From Ancrocorticia populi (GTDB lineage Bacteria; Actinomycetota; Actinomycetes; Actinomycetales; Actinomycetaceae), in NCBI RefSeq assembly GCF_003123745.1, contig NZ_QETB01000005.1:211324-275323 (forward strand): a stretch of DNA of 64,000 bases, in the 5' to 3' direction. Below are positions 53,053-61,593 of the stretch, in pieces. Under the pieces are notes generated by a model, which worked only from the letters and a program-made list of their open reading frames with translations, ran no database searches and was not told the origin of the DNA. Each line of letters begins with the position of its first letter. The stretch's first letter is position 1. Made by a program: the position numbers and the translations under genes.

Positions 53053-54324
53053 ATGCAGTTCGATGTACTTGCCGAGCAGGATTACTCGGCGTTTGTTCGC
53101 CAATGTGAGCGCTGTTTTTTCACTCAGCTTCCCGAGTACGGGGAGGTTCGTGCGGGCGAAGGCTATCGCGTTGAGCGGGTGGGGCTGAGTGAAGCGGGGA
53201 AGATCCTCGCGGCGGCAACGATCGTCTACCAGCCGTGGAAGAAAGCGTTCCTACGGGCTCAGATCTCTTACGGCCCGGTGTTGGCTGACGATGAGAACCC
53301 AGAGGTGGTAGAGGCCTTCTTTGAGGCCCTGACGCGGCACGTGCGCAAGGATAATCGTGTGCTGTCCATCCGGGTGGCCCCGCTTATCGTAAGGCGCCAG
53401 TTCGAGGGGAGTGAACCGGGGCCAGAGTCCGAACTAGCACGGCGGTTCGATGCGGTCATGAACAAGCTTGGCGGAGAGCGCCTCCAGAAGGAATTCTATG
53501 ATTCCTCCGATGTTCAGATCCGGTATAGCTACGTCAAAGATATCGCCGGCATGAGCTTCAAGGAGGCGATGGCCTCCTGTGGTCAGGTAGTCCGCACCGG
53601 CTTTAACAGAGCCGGAACGAACGGCGTGGAGGTCCGCTTCTACGGTCCCGATGAGTTCGATGTGCTGGAGAAAGTGCTCGAGCACACCGCCGAGCGCACT
53701 GAAATGCACGCCGTTTCGGATTCTGCTTTCCATTATTACCGCGACCTCATGCAGAAGCTTGGCACCGATGAAATGATGATGCCCGTGGCCGTACTGAACA
53801 CGGAAGCAGCGTTAGCTCAGATTCGGGAAGAACGCGAAGGCATCGAGCCGAAGATTGAGAAACTCGCCGAACTCGAAGTGGCAGCGGAGGCGGAAGGTCG
53901 CCAGCTTGGCAAGAAGCAGCGGAACCAACTCAAGGAGCATCGGGCGCGCCTAGATGTGCTGGCTCGCCGCGAGCAGGAGACGCTCACGGTGCAAGAAGAG
54001 CACGGAGATGAAGTGGTTTTGGCTGCGAGCCTCTTCGTCCATTCGCCGCACGAACTCGTTTACCTCGTATCCGGAGCCTACGCACAGTTCCAGAGCTACT
54101 ACGGCATTTACCTCATACACAGGGCGATGTTCGAATGGGCAACAAGCCACGATGTTCACCGCTACAACATGTACGGGGTGACCGGCGATTTCTCGGAGAA
54201 TGCCTCGGACGCGGGTGTGCTTCACTTCAAGAGCCAGTTCCAGGGCTATGTGGAAGAGTACGTGGGAACATACGATCTGGCGCTGCACCCCAAGCTGGCA
54301 TCAGCGTTGGGGGCCGTTGGTTAA
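53053..54324 (+). CDS. FemABX family aminoacyltransferase (peptidoglycan cross-bridge)
   Basis: Transfers amino acids from aminoacyl-tRNA to the lysine side chain of lipid II. The 423-residue protein has two GNAT-like subdomains (YSAFVRQCERCFFTQLPEYGEV at the start, VYLVSGAYAQFQSYYGIYLIHRAMFEWA near the end, in parts) and an inserted helical hairpin (about 255-310, charged coiled coil), all typical of FemX/MurM proteins. Only one such gene is seen here. AGGAGAG precedes the ATG. Likely works with the ATP-grasp ligase and MurJ upstream. Confidence 0.9.
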   Translation: MQFDVLAEQDYSAFVRQCERCFFTQLPEYGEVRAGEGYRVERVGLSEAGKILAAATIVYQPWKKAFLRAQISYGPVLADDENPEVVEAFFEALTRHVRKDNRVLSIRVAPLIVRRQFEGSEPGPESELARRFDAVMNKLGGERLQKEFYDSSDVQIRYSYVKDIAGMSFKEAMASCGQVVRTGFNRAGTNGVEVRFYGPDEFDVLEKVLEHTAERTEMHAVSDSAFHYYRDLMQKLGTDEMMMPVAVLNTEAALAQIREEREGIEPKIEKLAELEVAAEAEGRQLGKKQRNQLKEHRARLDVLARREQETLTVQEEHGDEVVLAASLFVHSPHELVYLVSGAYAQFQSYYGIYLIHRAMFEWATSHDVHRYNMYGVTGDFSENASDAGVLHFKSQFQGYVEEYVGTYDLALHPKLASALGAVG

Positions 54325-54416
54325 GCGCCAGAACGGACCGACCGCACCGTTCAAGGCTATGTCCAATCCCTGTAGGCTTATCCTGAGTGAGAAACCTACC
54401 CTGCGGAGGAGAAAAC

Positions 54417-54671
54417 GTGGCCGAAGAGCTCCCAACGCCCGAAGATGAAACGGGGAGTCAGCCCACAGAATCGGGCCTGACCCCCGAAGAGATCGCCTAC
54501 ATGGAGCGTGTGCAGAAGAAGCGCCTAGTTATCGTGATCATCGCGGGCATTGTGGTCCTTATCCTTGGCTTCCTTGCCGGGCAGAACCTGAGCTCGCTGA
54601 AATCGGCGGCAGACGGTCTTGACGTGCTGCTTACTGGTGCGCCGATGGCGCCCACGAACTGGGTAATCTAG
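54417..54671 (+). CDS. Small single-pass membrane protein, function unknown
   Basis: An 84-residue protein: acidic Pro/Thr/Glu-rich N-terminus (1-30), KKRLV stop-transfer then one span (about 36-55, VIVIIAGIVVLILGFLAG), and a short tail ending APTNWVI. GTG 54417 has GGAGGAG 5 nt upstream. It lies between the FemX gene and another uncharacterised gene. I do not recognise a family. Confidence 0.65.
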   Translation: MAEELPTPEDETGSQPTESGLTPEEIAYMERVQKKRLVIVIIAGIVVLILGFLAGQNLSSLKSAADGLDVLLTGAPMAPTNWVI

Positions 54672-54701
54672 CGAAAACCGCCTAGGGAACAGGAGATCAT
54701 C

Positions 54702-55184
54702 GTGTTTGGAAAGAAGAAGCCAGAGGAAGTTAGTGCGCTGGGCGGCCGGCCGATCGACTGGGCGGAGCTTGACGGTGGCGGCTACGTGGTGACCTTTGCT
54801 GATGCGCTCGCGGTGACCCAACCAGAGCAGGAAACGCTTCGCCACGAGTGGTCTGATTTCGAGAACGCGAGCTGGAGCGAGGAAAAGCGCCAGATAACCA
54901 TCACTTACGTAGATGGGGCAGAGTCGCTGCGAATCCAATTCGCTCCGGAAGCCAAGCAGAAGATCGCCTATGTGATCCGCGAAAGGCTCCAGCGTTCGAT
55001 TGTGCTTCAAGAGGCAGCGGACCTGCCTTCGGGGGCCGTGGCGCGCGGTATGGTTCGCCGTAGCGGCGATGAGAGTCTCTTCACACAAGTGATTATCGAT
55101 GGCGTATCGGGCCCGGAAGATAACGATGCGGTGGCCTCCTTGGAGCGATCTTTGCGCGACATTACGGGGATTACCGAGGACTAG
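54702..55184 (+). CDS. Hypothetical cytosolic protein
   Basis: A 160-residue protein without signal peptide or membrane segment. It contains WAELDGGGYVVTFADAL and ITYVDGAESLRIQFAPEAKQKIAYVIRERL stretches (in part) suggestive of an alpha/beta fold, with an acidic C-terminus. GTG start after CAGGAG. Thirty bp after the small membrane protein, so probably co-transcribed. No family recognised. Confidence 0.7.
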   Translation: MFGKKKPEEVSALGGRPIDWAELDGGGYVVTFADALAVTQPEQETLRHEWSDFENASWSEEKRQITITYVDGAESLRIQFAPEAKQKIAYVIRERLQRSIVLQEAADLPSGAVARGMVRRSGDESLFTQVIIDGVSGPEDNDAVASLERSLRDITGITED

Positions 55185-55225
55185 GGGTTGGTCAATTTGT
55201 GGGGTGGCGCCCTGTTCGCCCGAAT

Positions 55226-55253
55226 TTGCTAGCGCGTAGAACTCTGCTAATCT
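55226..55253 (+). promoter_or_regulatory. Promoter of tRNA-Asn
   Basis: TTGCTA (55226-55231), 16 bp, TAATCT (55248-55253); the tRNA begins 16 nt later. Confidence 0.5.
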
Positions 55254-55268
55254 TTTATCTGTTGTTGA

Positions 55269-55343
55269 TCCCGCGTAGCTCAACGGCAGAGCATCCGACT
55301 GTTAATCGGACGGTTACTGGTTCGAATCCAGTCGCGGGAGCCA
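55269..55343 (+). tRNA. tRNA-Asn (anticodon GTT)
   Basis: 72-nt cloverleaf plus encoded CCA: acceptor TCCCGCG/CGCGGGA, D-arm GCTC/GAGC, anticodon stem TCCGA/TCGGA with loop CTGTTAA, T-arm ACTGG-TTCGAAT-CCAGT. A strong terminator follows 4 nt after CCA. Confidence 0.97.
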
Positions 55344-55346
55344 AGG

Positions 55347-55375
55347 GCCCCTCGCCACAAGCGAGGGGCTTTTTT
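55347..55375 (+). terminator. Intrinsic terminator after tRNA-Asn
   Basis: GCCCCTCGC-CACAA-GCGAGGGGC forms a perfect 9-bp stem followed by six T residues. Confidence 0.95.
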
Positions 55376-55436
55376 CATGTGTTCTCTTCCCCTCAACGGC
55401 GGCAGCGCGCCTTACAGTTGTGCGAGAATTGAGCCT

Positions 55437-55922
55437 ATGGCTTACCGCGCGATTCGTATAGTTGGAGATCCCGTCCTGCGCACTCCCTGCGCTCCTATCA
55501 AGGACATCAATCACGGCGTCCGGACGCTCGTTGAGGACCTGTTGGAGAATGTGGATGATGAGGGCCGCGCCGGGTTGGCCGCCAACCAGATTGGGGTATC
55601 CCTACGCGCGTTTTCGTGGAACATTGACGGCGTGGTTGATTACATCTTGAACCCCGTGATCGTTGAGATTTCGGAGGATCATTTTCAGGACGACGACGAA
55701 GGATGCCTCTCCGTTCCCGACCTCTGGTTCCCAACGAAGCGCTCATGGTACGCGCGCGCGGAGGGAATCGATCTTGATGGGAAGAAGAAGATCGTCGAAG
55801 GCGAAGAGATCATGGGCCGATGCATCCAACACGAGGTGGATCATCTGGATGGCCACCTCTACATCGACCGCTTGGAACGCTCCGAGCGCAAGAAGGCCAT
55901 GCGCGCGATCCGTGACCTGTAG
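55437..55922 (+). CDS. def: Peptide deformylase
   Basis: Removes the N-formyl group from new proteins. The 161-residue enzyme has all three motifs: GLAANQIG (46-53), EGCLSVP with metal Cys90, and QHEVDHLDG with metal His132, His136 and catalytic Glu133. ATG 55437 is chosen on family length; the 20 codons upstream in frame overlap the region after the tRNA terminator. No ribosome binding site is evident; GAGAAT 7 nt upstream of the ATG could be a leaderless -10 box. Confidence 0.96.
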   Translation: MAYRAIRIVGDPVLRTPCAPIKDINHGVRTLVEDLLENVDDEGRAGLAANQIGVSLRAFSWNIDGVVDYILNPVIVEISEDHFQDDDEGCLSVPDLWFPTKRSWYARAEGIDLDGKKKIVEGEEIMGRCIQHEVDHLDGHLYIDRLERSERKKAMRAIRDL

Positions 55923-55991
55923 TACAGTATGTGCTAGCAGCCTGTGATTTGGGTGGCAAAGGGAAAGTTACCCAGCCGCAGGAGAGATGCT

Positions 55992-56498
55992 ATGAGCACT
56001 AAACACGCCACTCGTGGTGTCATATTCATTCATTCGGTACCGCCTCCCGTGCAAAAGCACGTTGAGTGGGCGGTATCAAAGCTGCTCGGATACCGGATCA
56101 ACTTTGAGTGGACCGAACAACCCGCACAGGCCGGCATGAACCGCGGCGAGGCGTCGTGGACGGGTGAATCTGGCACCGGTGCGATGCTGGCCACCGCGTT
56201 CCGCGGGTGGGAGCACCTACGCTACGAGATCACCGAAGAGCCCACCGCAACCAGTGAGGGCGGCAGGTGGTCACACACCCCGGGCCTTGGTATCTTCTAC
56301 GCGCAAACGGACCTTACAGGCAACGTTGTGGTGCCCGAAAACCGGATCCGTGCCGCCATGCAGAACTCTGCGGGCGATCCGGCCGAGCTCCAGCGTCTGC
56401 TTAATTTGGCGCTCGGACAGGCGTGGGACGATGAGCTGGAGCCCTTCCGCTACGCGGGCGCCGGAGCGCCCGTGCGATGGCTCCACAGGGTGGGTTAA
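55992..56498 (+). CDS. DUF3145 family protein
   Basis: A 168-residue member of an actinobacteria-specific family, recognised by TRGVIFIHSVPPPVQKHVEWA at the start (in part), ASWTGESGTGAMLAT and GTFYAQTD-like GIFYAQTDLTGNVVVPENR. Function unknown; in many actinobacteria it follows the fatty acid synthesis genes fabD-fabH-acpP-fabF. GGAGAG precedes ATG 55992. Its stop overlaps that of the convergent ACP-like gene (TTAA). Confidence 0.88.
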   Translation: MSTKHATRGVIFIHSVPPPVQKHVEWAVSKLLGYRINFEWTEQPAQAGMNRGEASWTGESGTGAMLATAFRGWEHLRYEITEEPTATSEGGRWSHTPGLGIFYAQTDLTGNVVVPENRIRAAMQNSAGDPAELQRLLNLALGQAWDDELEPFRYAGAGAPVRWLHRVG

Positions 56499-56713
56499 GA
56501 GCGGGAGGCTAGTTCCACAAGATCGCCAGCCGTCTGGGCCTCCTCAATGTCCTGATCGGCAAGCTTCACATTCAGCGCTTCCTCTAGCGCGTGGGCGCCA
56601 ACCCAGCGAGTTATCCGGTCTACTTCGCTCAGCGCGAAGTCTAGGCTAACGTTCTCGTGGCCTTCTTCGGCGAATGCGTCGAATAAAACTTGGCTCGGAT
56701 CCTTAGACTCCAT
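56495..56713 (-). CDS. Acyl-carrier-protein-like fold without the phosphopantetheine serine
   Basis: A 72-residue acidic helical protein. The C-terminal half, HALEEALNVKLADQDIEEAQ and AGDLVELA, lines up with ACP helices II-IV (FEEEFGVSIPEDxAExIxTVGD). The DSL motif that carries phosphopantetheine aligns with SEVDR, so the modified Ser is missing. It overlaps the stop of DUF3145 and is divergent from the next gene. GGAG lies 5 nt before ATG 56713. It could be a decayed acpP or a repurposed ACP fold; homology is tentative. Confidence 0.6.
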   Translation of the reverse strand: MESKDPSQVLFDAFAEEGHENVSLDFALSEVDRITRWVGAHALEEALNVKLADQDIEEAQTAGDLVELASRS

Positions 56714-56747
56714 CACATCTCCGTTCGCAATTGGATAGGCTCAGGGT

Positions 56748-57365
56748 ATGGCCTTCCTCGATATCGTCCAGCGGTTGCTGAAAAACTCTCCTACATCGGA
56801 TTCGCGCGCCCAACGCGCCGAGGAGTTGCGGCAACGCCTCTCCGAGAATCCTAACGACGTCATGGCTTTTGAGGAACTCGCTCAGATCGTCCGCGACGCC
56901 GAAGAGAACAAGGAAGCCGCCGATCCTCTAACGGCGGATGTGACGGGAACTATCGATGTTACGGCGGATCTGGCGATGTGGGCCCTAGCGGAGGAAATCG
57001 GAGCTTCTCCTGACGCGTGGTACCCGTTGGTTGAGCTGGCGCGCCTCTCTGTGGATTCGGACCGGGAAAGCGCACTGCGGCGCCTGACCGTTGCCTCCGA
57101 CCGGGAGACCTCTGGGCGGGCCCTAGCCGCCGGCATTCGAGTGCTGCGCGAGGCGGGGCTGCCCAGCGCCGCTCTTGGTCTGGGGCTCGGCCGCTGGCGC
57201 CCCGAGGATCAGGAGTTCGAGGCAGGGGAGCAGATCGTGCGAGCGGCGCTGGAAGCGGGCCGTGTGGGAGAGGCCCGAACCTTCCTCGCGCAGTTACCTG
57301 AGGAAGGGCACGCAGAACAGATCCGCGCCCTACGGTCAGCCATCGATATCGCAGAGGAGTTGTAA
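56748..57365 (+). CDS. Helical-repeat (TPR-like) protein, function unknown
   Basis: A 205-residue all-helical protein: RAEELRQRLSENPNDVMAFEEL, a short acidic linker, then EEIGASPDAWYPLVELARL, ALAAGIRVLREAGLPSAALGL and AGRVGEARTFLAQL (given in parts), with the small-large residue pattern of TPR-like helix pairs. No membrane segment. A TAGGCT box ends 6 nt before the ATG and no ribosome binding site is seen, so probably leaderless. It overlaps the following gene by one base (TAATG), indicating co-expression. Confidence 0.7.
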   Translation: MAFLDIVQRLLKNSPTSDSRAQRAEELRQRLSENPNDVMAFEELAQIVRDAEENKEAADPLTADVTGTIDVTADLAMWALAEEIGASPDAWYPLVELARLSVDSDRESALRRLTVASDRETSGRALAAGIRVLREAGLPSAALGLGLGRWRPEDQEFEAGEQIVRAALEAGRVGEARTFLAQLPEEGHAEQIRALRSAIDIAEEL

Positions 57366-57982
57366 TGGCACGCTACATTGAGATTCACCCAGTTGACCCC
57401 CAGCCACGGCTCGTTACCTCGGTTGTGGAGCGGCTTAGGAACGGAGATGTAGCCGCTATCCCTACTGATTCCGGCTACGCGCTCGTGTGCGCTCTAGGTA
57501 ATAAAGAAGGCCTAGAACGGATCCGTACCCTGCGCCACGTGAGCGATAAGCACCACTTTACGATGCTGTGCCACAACTTTGCCCAGCTCGGCCAGTTCGT
57601 GATTGTGGACAACGCTGATTTCCGACTGGCTAAGTCGTTAACCCCCGGGCCCTACACCTTCATCCTGAAGGGAACGAAGGAAGTACCGCGCCGTACTCTG
57701 AACCCGAAGAAGCATACGGTGGGCGTGCGAATTCCTGATCACAAGATCACTCAGGCCATCGTGGGGGAGATGGGGGAGCCGCTCTTGGCCTCCTCGCTCA
57801 TCCTTCCCGGGCATGAGGAGCCCATGACGGACGGCTGGGAAGTGAACGATGAACTCGGCAACTTCGTGGATATCGTGGTGGAGGGTCCGTGCGGAACTGA
57901 CGGACCTACAACGGTACTAAACCTCGTCAAGCGCAAGATTTCACGCGAAGGTGCTGGGAGCACGGCCGGGATCGAGTTGTGA
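57365..57982 (+). CDS. YrdC/YciO/Sua5-family protein (threonylcarbamoyl-AMP synthase-like)
   Basis: The 205-residue product has the family fold: AIPTDSGYALVCAL (about 31-44), KHHFTMLCHNF, SLTPGPYTFILKGTKEVPR and VGVRIPDHKI. KxR and SxN motifs needed for tRNA t6A synthesis are not clearly conserved, which fits the YciO branch more than TsaC. Actinobacteria generally have a separate Sua5, so this may be an accessory paralogue. GAGGAG precedes ATG. It overlaps the HAD gene by 4 bp. Confidence 0.82.
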   Translation: MARYIEIHPVDPQPRLVTSVVERLRNGDVAAIPTDSGYALVCALGNKEGLERIRTLRHVSDKHHFTMLCHNFAQLGQFVIVDNADFRLAKSLTPGPYTFILKGTKEVPRRTLNPKKHTVGVRIPDHKITQAIVGEMGEPLLASSLILPGHEEPMTDGWEVNDELGNFVDIVVEGPCGTDGPTTVLNLVKRKISREGAGSTAGIEL

Positions 57983-58635
57983 AGCCCGTACTCTTTGATT
58001 TCGACGGGACCCTCGCCGATTCGGCTCCGGTTATCACTGACTCTTACATTCACACGCTGCGCCAAGAACAGGGTAGGGACTACCCGCCGGAGTTTTTTCG
58101 ACAGTTTATTGGGCCACCGCTGGAGGATTCCTTCGCCGCGATGGGAGCCGATGACGTTCATCGGTATGTGAGGACCTACCGCGCCCACTACCGCGAGCAC
58201 ATGTATGAGACTCTGCTCTTTCCGGGGATTAAGCAGATGGTGGCAACACTGGCTCAGGCTGGCGTCCCCATGGCGATAGCCACCTCTAAGCGCACGGATT
58301 ACGCCAGTATGCTCGCGGACCGCTTAGGGGTGGGCCAATACATGAAAGTTGTGTGTGGGAGCTACGACGGTGATCCTCGTGCCCAAAAACAGCACCGTGT
58401 GGAGGATGCCCTTTCCGAGCTGGGCCGGCAGGGCTATGACACAGCTGGCGCCATCATGGTGGGGGACCGCATACACGATCTTGAGGGTGCCAACGCCAAT
58501 GGGATCGCCACAATCCTCGTGGCCTGGGGCGCTGGAGGCCCGGACGAGTGGTCGCTTGCGTGGCGCGTTGCTCACTCCGTTGATGAGCTGGAAGATATGT
58601 TGTTGGACGAGGTTGGGGTCCGTCGTCGTCGCTAA
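57979..58635 (+). CDS. HAD-superfamily phosphatase (phosphoglycolate phosphatase-like)
   Basis: A 218-residue HAD hydrolase: nucleophile motif I LFDFDGTLADSAP (about 4-16), a helical cap, motif II ATSKRTD, and motif IV MVGDRIHDLEGANANG. Substrate may be phosphoglycolate, a nucleotide or pyrophosphate. GTG start overlaps the upstream stop (GTGA). The last codons encode four arginines and form one arm of an inverted repeat with the following spacer. Confidence 0.85.
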   Translation: MKPVLFDFDGTLADSAPVITDSYIHTLRQEQGRDYPPEFFRQFIGPPLEDSFAAMGADDVHRYVRTYRAHYREHMYETLLFPGIKQMVATLAQAGVPMAIATSKRTDYASMLADRLGVGQYMKVVCGSYDGDPRAQKQHRVEDALSELGRQGYDTAGAIMVGDRIHDLEGANANGIATILVAWGAGGPDEWSLAWRVAHSVDELEDMLLDEVGVRRRR

Positions 58636-58656
58636 TAACTAAAAACGACGACGACG
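58621..58656. terminator. Inverted repeat between the HAD gene and aceE, partly in coding sequence
   Basis: CGTCGTCGTCG (58621-58631, inside the HAD gene end) pairs with CGACGACGACG (58646-58656) around a 14-nt AT-rich loop that holds the stop codon. It lies between convergent genes. No U-tract follows on either side, so efficiency is uncertain. Confidence 0.5.
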
Positions 58657-58667
58657 AACCAACCTAC

Positions 58668-61412
58668 TTACTCTTCCTCTGTGGAAGGTTCGGCCGCGCG
58701 GACATTGAACAGGTCGTAACGATCAATGGCCTCCTTGACCACGGAGCGATCGATCTTGCCCTCGTCAGCCAAGGCCTGAAGCGAACGGACCACCATGGAC
58801 GCGGCATCAATCTTGAAATCGCGGCGGGCGGCCGGGCGGGTATCAGAGAAGCCGAAGCCATCTGCGCCCAGTGTGTAGTAGTTGCCCGGGATCCACTGGC
58901 GGATCGAATCCTGAACCTGATGCTCAAAGTCCGAAGATGAAACGAACGGACCCTCGGAGCCCTGCAGCTTCTGTGTGAGGTAAGGAACCTGAGGCTCTTC
59001 CTCGGGATGGAGGAAGTTGTGATCGTCAGCCTTCAGGGCCTCGCGGCGTAGTTCATACCAGGAGGTCACGGACCAAACTCCAGCGGAAACGCCCCAATCC
59101 TCGGCCAGCATGCGCTTGGCGTCATTTGCCCACGGCACGCCAACGCCAGAGGCCAGAAGCTGGACGCGGGGGCCTTCGCCTTCGTCGCTCTGGATCTGAT
59201 GGATTCCCTTGATGATGCCGTCAGCGTCAACATTCTCGGGTTCGGCGGGCTGGTGAATGGGCTCGTTGTACACGGTCAGGTAGTACATGACGTCCTGATC
59301 GCGGCCGTCCGAGCCATCGCCGTACATGCGGGTGATGCCGTCTTGAACGATGTGGGCGATCTCGTAGGCGTAAGCCGGATCGTAGATCACCGTGGCAGGG
59401 TTCGTGGAGGCAATCACGGGGGAGTGGCCGTCAAGGTGCTGCAGGCCCTCGCCCGTCAGCGTGGTGCGGCCAGCCGTGGCGCCGATGATGAATCCTCGGG
59501 CCATCTGATCGGCAGCGGCCCAGAACTGATCGCCAGTGCGCTGGAATCCGAACATCGAGTAGAAGATGTAGAACGGAACCATCGGTATACCGTGCGTGGC
59601 GTACGAGGTGCCCACCGCGGTGAATGCCGCGGTAGAACCGGATTCGGTGATGCCGGTGTGCATCAACTGGCCCTTCGTGGACTCCTTGTAGGACAGCAGC
59701 ATTTCGTGATCAACCGCGGTGTAGTGCTGGCCCAGCGTGTTGAAGATCTTGGCCGTGGGGAACATCGCGTCAAGGCCGAACGTGCGGGCCTCGTCCGGGA
59801 TGATCGGGACAACCCGGTAGCCGAACTCCTTGTCCTTGACCATGTCCTTGATCATGCGCACAAGGGCCATCGTTGTGGCCACCTTCTGCTTACCAGAGCC
59901 GGTCTTAATCGCATCGAAGTGCTTTTGAGCCGGGAGCGTGACGCCCTGAGACGTGACGCGGCGCTCTGGCAGGTAGCCGCCAAGGTTCGCACGCTTATCC
60001 AAGATGTACTCCATCGTGGGATGGGAGTTATCCGGGCGGTAGTACGGGGCGGTGTACGGATCTTCTAGCTTGGAATCGTCGATGTCCAGATGGAGCGTAT
60101 CGCGCAGGCCCTTGAGGTCCGCAGAATTCAGCTTCTTCATCTGATGCGTGGAGTTCTTACCGGCGAAGTTGCGGCCCAGTAGGTAGCCCTTGACCGTATG
60201 GGCAAGGATCACCGTGGGCTGACCCTTGTGCTCGAGGGCAGCCTTGTAGGCGGCGTAGATCTTGCGGTAATCGTGGCCGCCGCGCTTGAGCGCCCAGATC
60301 TGCTCATCTGTCCAATCGGCAACCATGGCCTTGGTGCGGGGATCGCGACCGAAGAAGGCATCGCGAACGTAGGCACCATCGTTGGCCTTGTAGCCTTGGT
60401 AATCGCCGTCCAGCGTGGTGTTCATCAGGTTGATGAGCGCACGGTCCTTGTCCGCTTCCAGAAGCGGATCCCACTCGCGGCCCCAGATCACCTTGATGAC
60501 GTTCCAGCCCGCGCCCTTAAAGAAGGCCTCGAGCTCCTGAATGATCTTTCCATTGCCGCGAACCGGGCCGTCTAGGCGCTGAAGATTACAGTTGATGACG
60601 AACGTGAGGTTATCGAGCTGCTGGGAGGCTGCTTGCTGGAGAAGGCCGCGAGATTCGACCTCATCCATTTCGCCATCGCCCATGAACGCCCACACGTGCT
60701 GCTGGCTCGTATCCTTGATGTCGCGCTCATGCAGGTAGCGGTTGTACCAGGCCTGATAGATCGCGGATGCCGGGCCGATGCCGAGCGACACCGTGGGGAA
60801 CTCCCAGAAGTCTTGCATCTGGCGCGGGTGCGGGTAGGAGGGCAGGCCGCGGCCGCCGGAGGGGCGCGAGCTCTGCTGGCGGAAGCTGTCCAGATCCTCT
60901 TCAGAGAGGCGGCCTTCCAAGAAAGCTCGGGAATAGTTACCGGGGGAGGAATGCCCCTGGAACATGATCTGATCGCCGCCACCTGGATGGTTCTTGCCGC
61001 GGAAGAAGTGGTTGTAGCCCACTTCGTACAGCGTGGCCTGAGCCGCGAAGGAGGAGATGTGTCCGCCTACCGCAACTCCGGGGCGCTGGGCGCGGGTCAC
61101 CTGGACGGCCGCGTTCCAGCGAACCCACCGGCGGAACTCGCGTTCCATTGATTCATCGCCCGGGTAGAAGGGTTCATCCTCCACCGGGATGGTGTTGATG
61201 TACGGGGTCACTAGGTTGGTGGGCACGTAGATGCGCTTGCGGCGTGCGTGGCGCTCCATGCTCATCAGGATGTATCGGGCGCGGGGGCCACCGCTGTTTT
61301 CGATCAGATCATCGAGTGAATCAACCCATTCCTGAGTCTCTTCCGGATCAATGTCAGGCACAAGTCCTAACTGACCGTTAATTAGCGGCGATAGTTCCAT
61401 CGGCTCGCTCAC
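58668..61412 (-). CDS. aceE: Pyruvate dehydrogenase E1 component, homodimeric type
   Basis: Thiamine-diphosphate enzyme that decarboxylates pyruvate for acetyl-CoA synthesis. The 914-residue product has [20 protein letters not shown], the ThDP motif [10 protein letters not shown] (about 244) with following [16 protein letters not shown], and the C-terminal transketolase domains ([26 protein letters not shown]). I place the start at GTG 61412, 4 nt after GAGGGAGA; the longer frame upstream has no such site. Ends convergent with the HAD gene and is divergent from DUF3052. Confidence 0.96.
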   Translation of the reverse strand: MSEPMELSPLINGQLGLVPDIDPEETQEWVDSLDDLIENSGGPRARYILMSMERHARRKRIYVPTNLVTPYINTIPVEDEPFYPGDESMEREFRRWVRWNAAVQVTRAQRPGVAVGGHISSFAAQATLYEVGYNHFFRGKNHPGGGDQIMFQGHSSPGNYSRAFLEGRLSEEDLDSFRQQSSRPSGGRGLPSYPHPRQMQDFWEFPTVSLGIGPASAIYQAWYNRYLHERDIKDTSQQHVWAFMGDGEMDEVESRGLLQQAASQQLDNLTFVINCNLQRLDGPVRGNGKIIQELEAFFKGAGWNVIKVIWGREWDPLLEADKDRALINLMNTTLDGDYQGYKANDGAYVRDAFFGRDPRTKAMVADWTDEQIWALKRGGHDYRKIYAAYKAALEHKGQPTVILAHTVKGYLLGRNFAGKNSTHQMKKLNSADLKGLRDTLHLDIDDSKLEDPYTAPYYRPDNSHPTMEYILDKRANLGGYLPERRVTSQGVTLPAQKHFDAIKTGSGKQKVATTMALVRMIKDMVKDKEFGYRVVPIIPDEARTFGLDAMFPTAKIFNTLGQHYTAVDHEMLLSYKESTKGQLMHTGITESGSTAAFTAVGTSYATHGIPMVPFYIFYSMFGFQRTGDQFWAAADQMARGFIIGATAGRTTLTGEGLQHLDGHSPVIASTNPATVIYDPAYAYEIAHIVQDGITRMYGDGSDGRDQDVMYYLTVYNEPIHQPAEPENVDADGIIKGIHQIQSDEGEGPRVQLLASGVGVPWANDAKRMLAEDWGVSAGVWSVTSWYELRREALKADDHNFLHPEEEPQVPYLTQKLQGSEGPFVSSSDFEHQVQDSIRQWIPGNYYTLGADGFGFSDTRPAARRDFKIDAASMVVRSLQALADEGKIDRSVVKEAIDRYDLFNVRAAEPSTEEE

Positions 61413-61593
61413 AGAATCTCCCTCGTTTCGAAGCTGGGCATACTTGCCAAATAACCGGGGCGCCCAGATGAGTGGACGAAAGTCCCGGGATGGTTCTAGT
61501 CTAACGCGCAATTGGCCCGATGGGGTGGCCTAACTTTGTGAGCAATACTGCGTCTTTGAACGCGCTTTTCCGTCTAAAAGTGCGCAGACGTGT

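Noticed and set aside
59199..60068. 289-codon open frame antisense to aceE
   Set aside because: Codon-position mirror of a highly biased high-GC gene; the product has no recognisable motif and no ribosome binding site, and aceE is intact.
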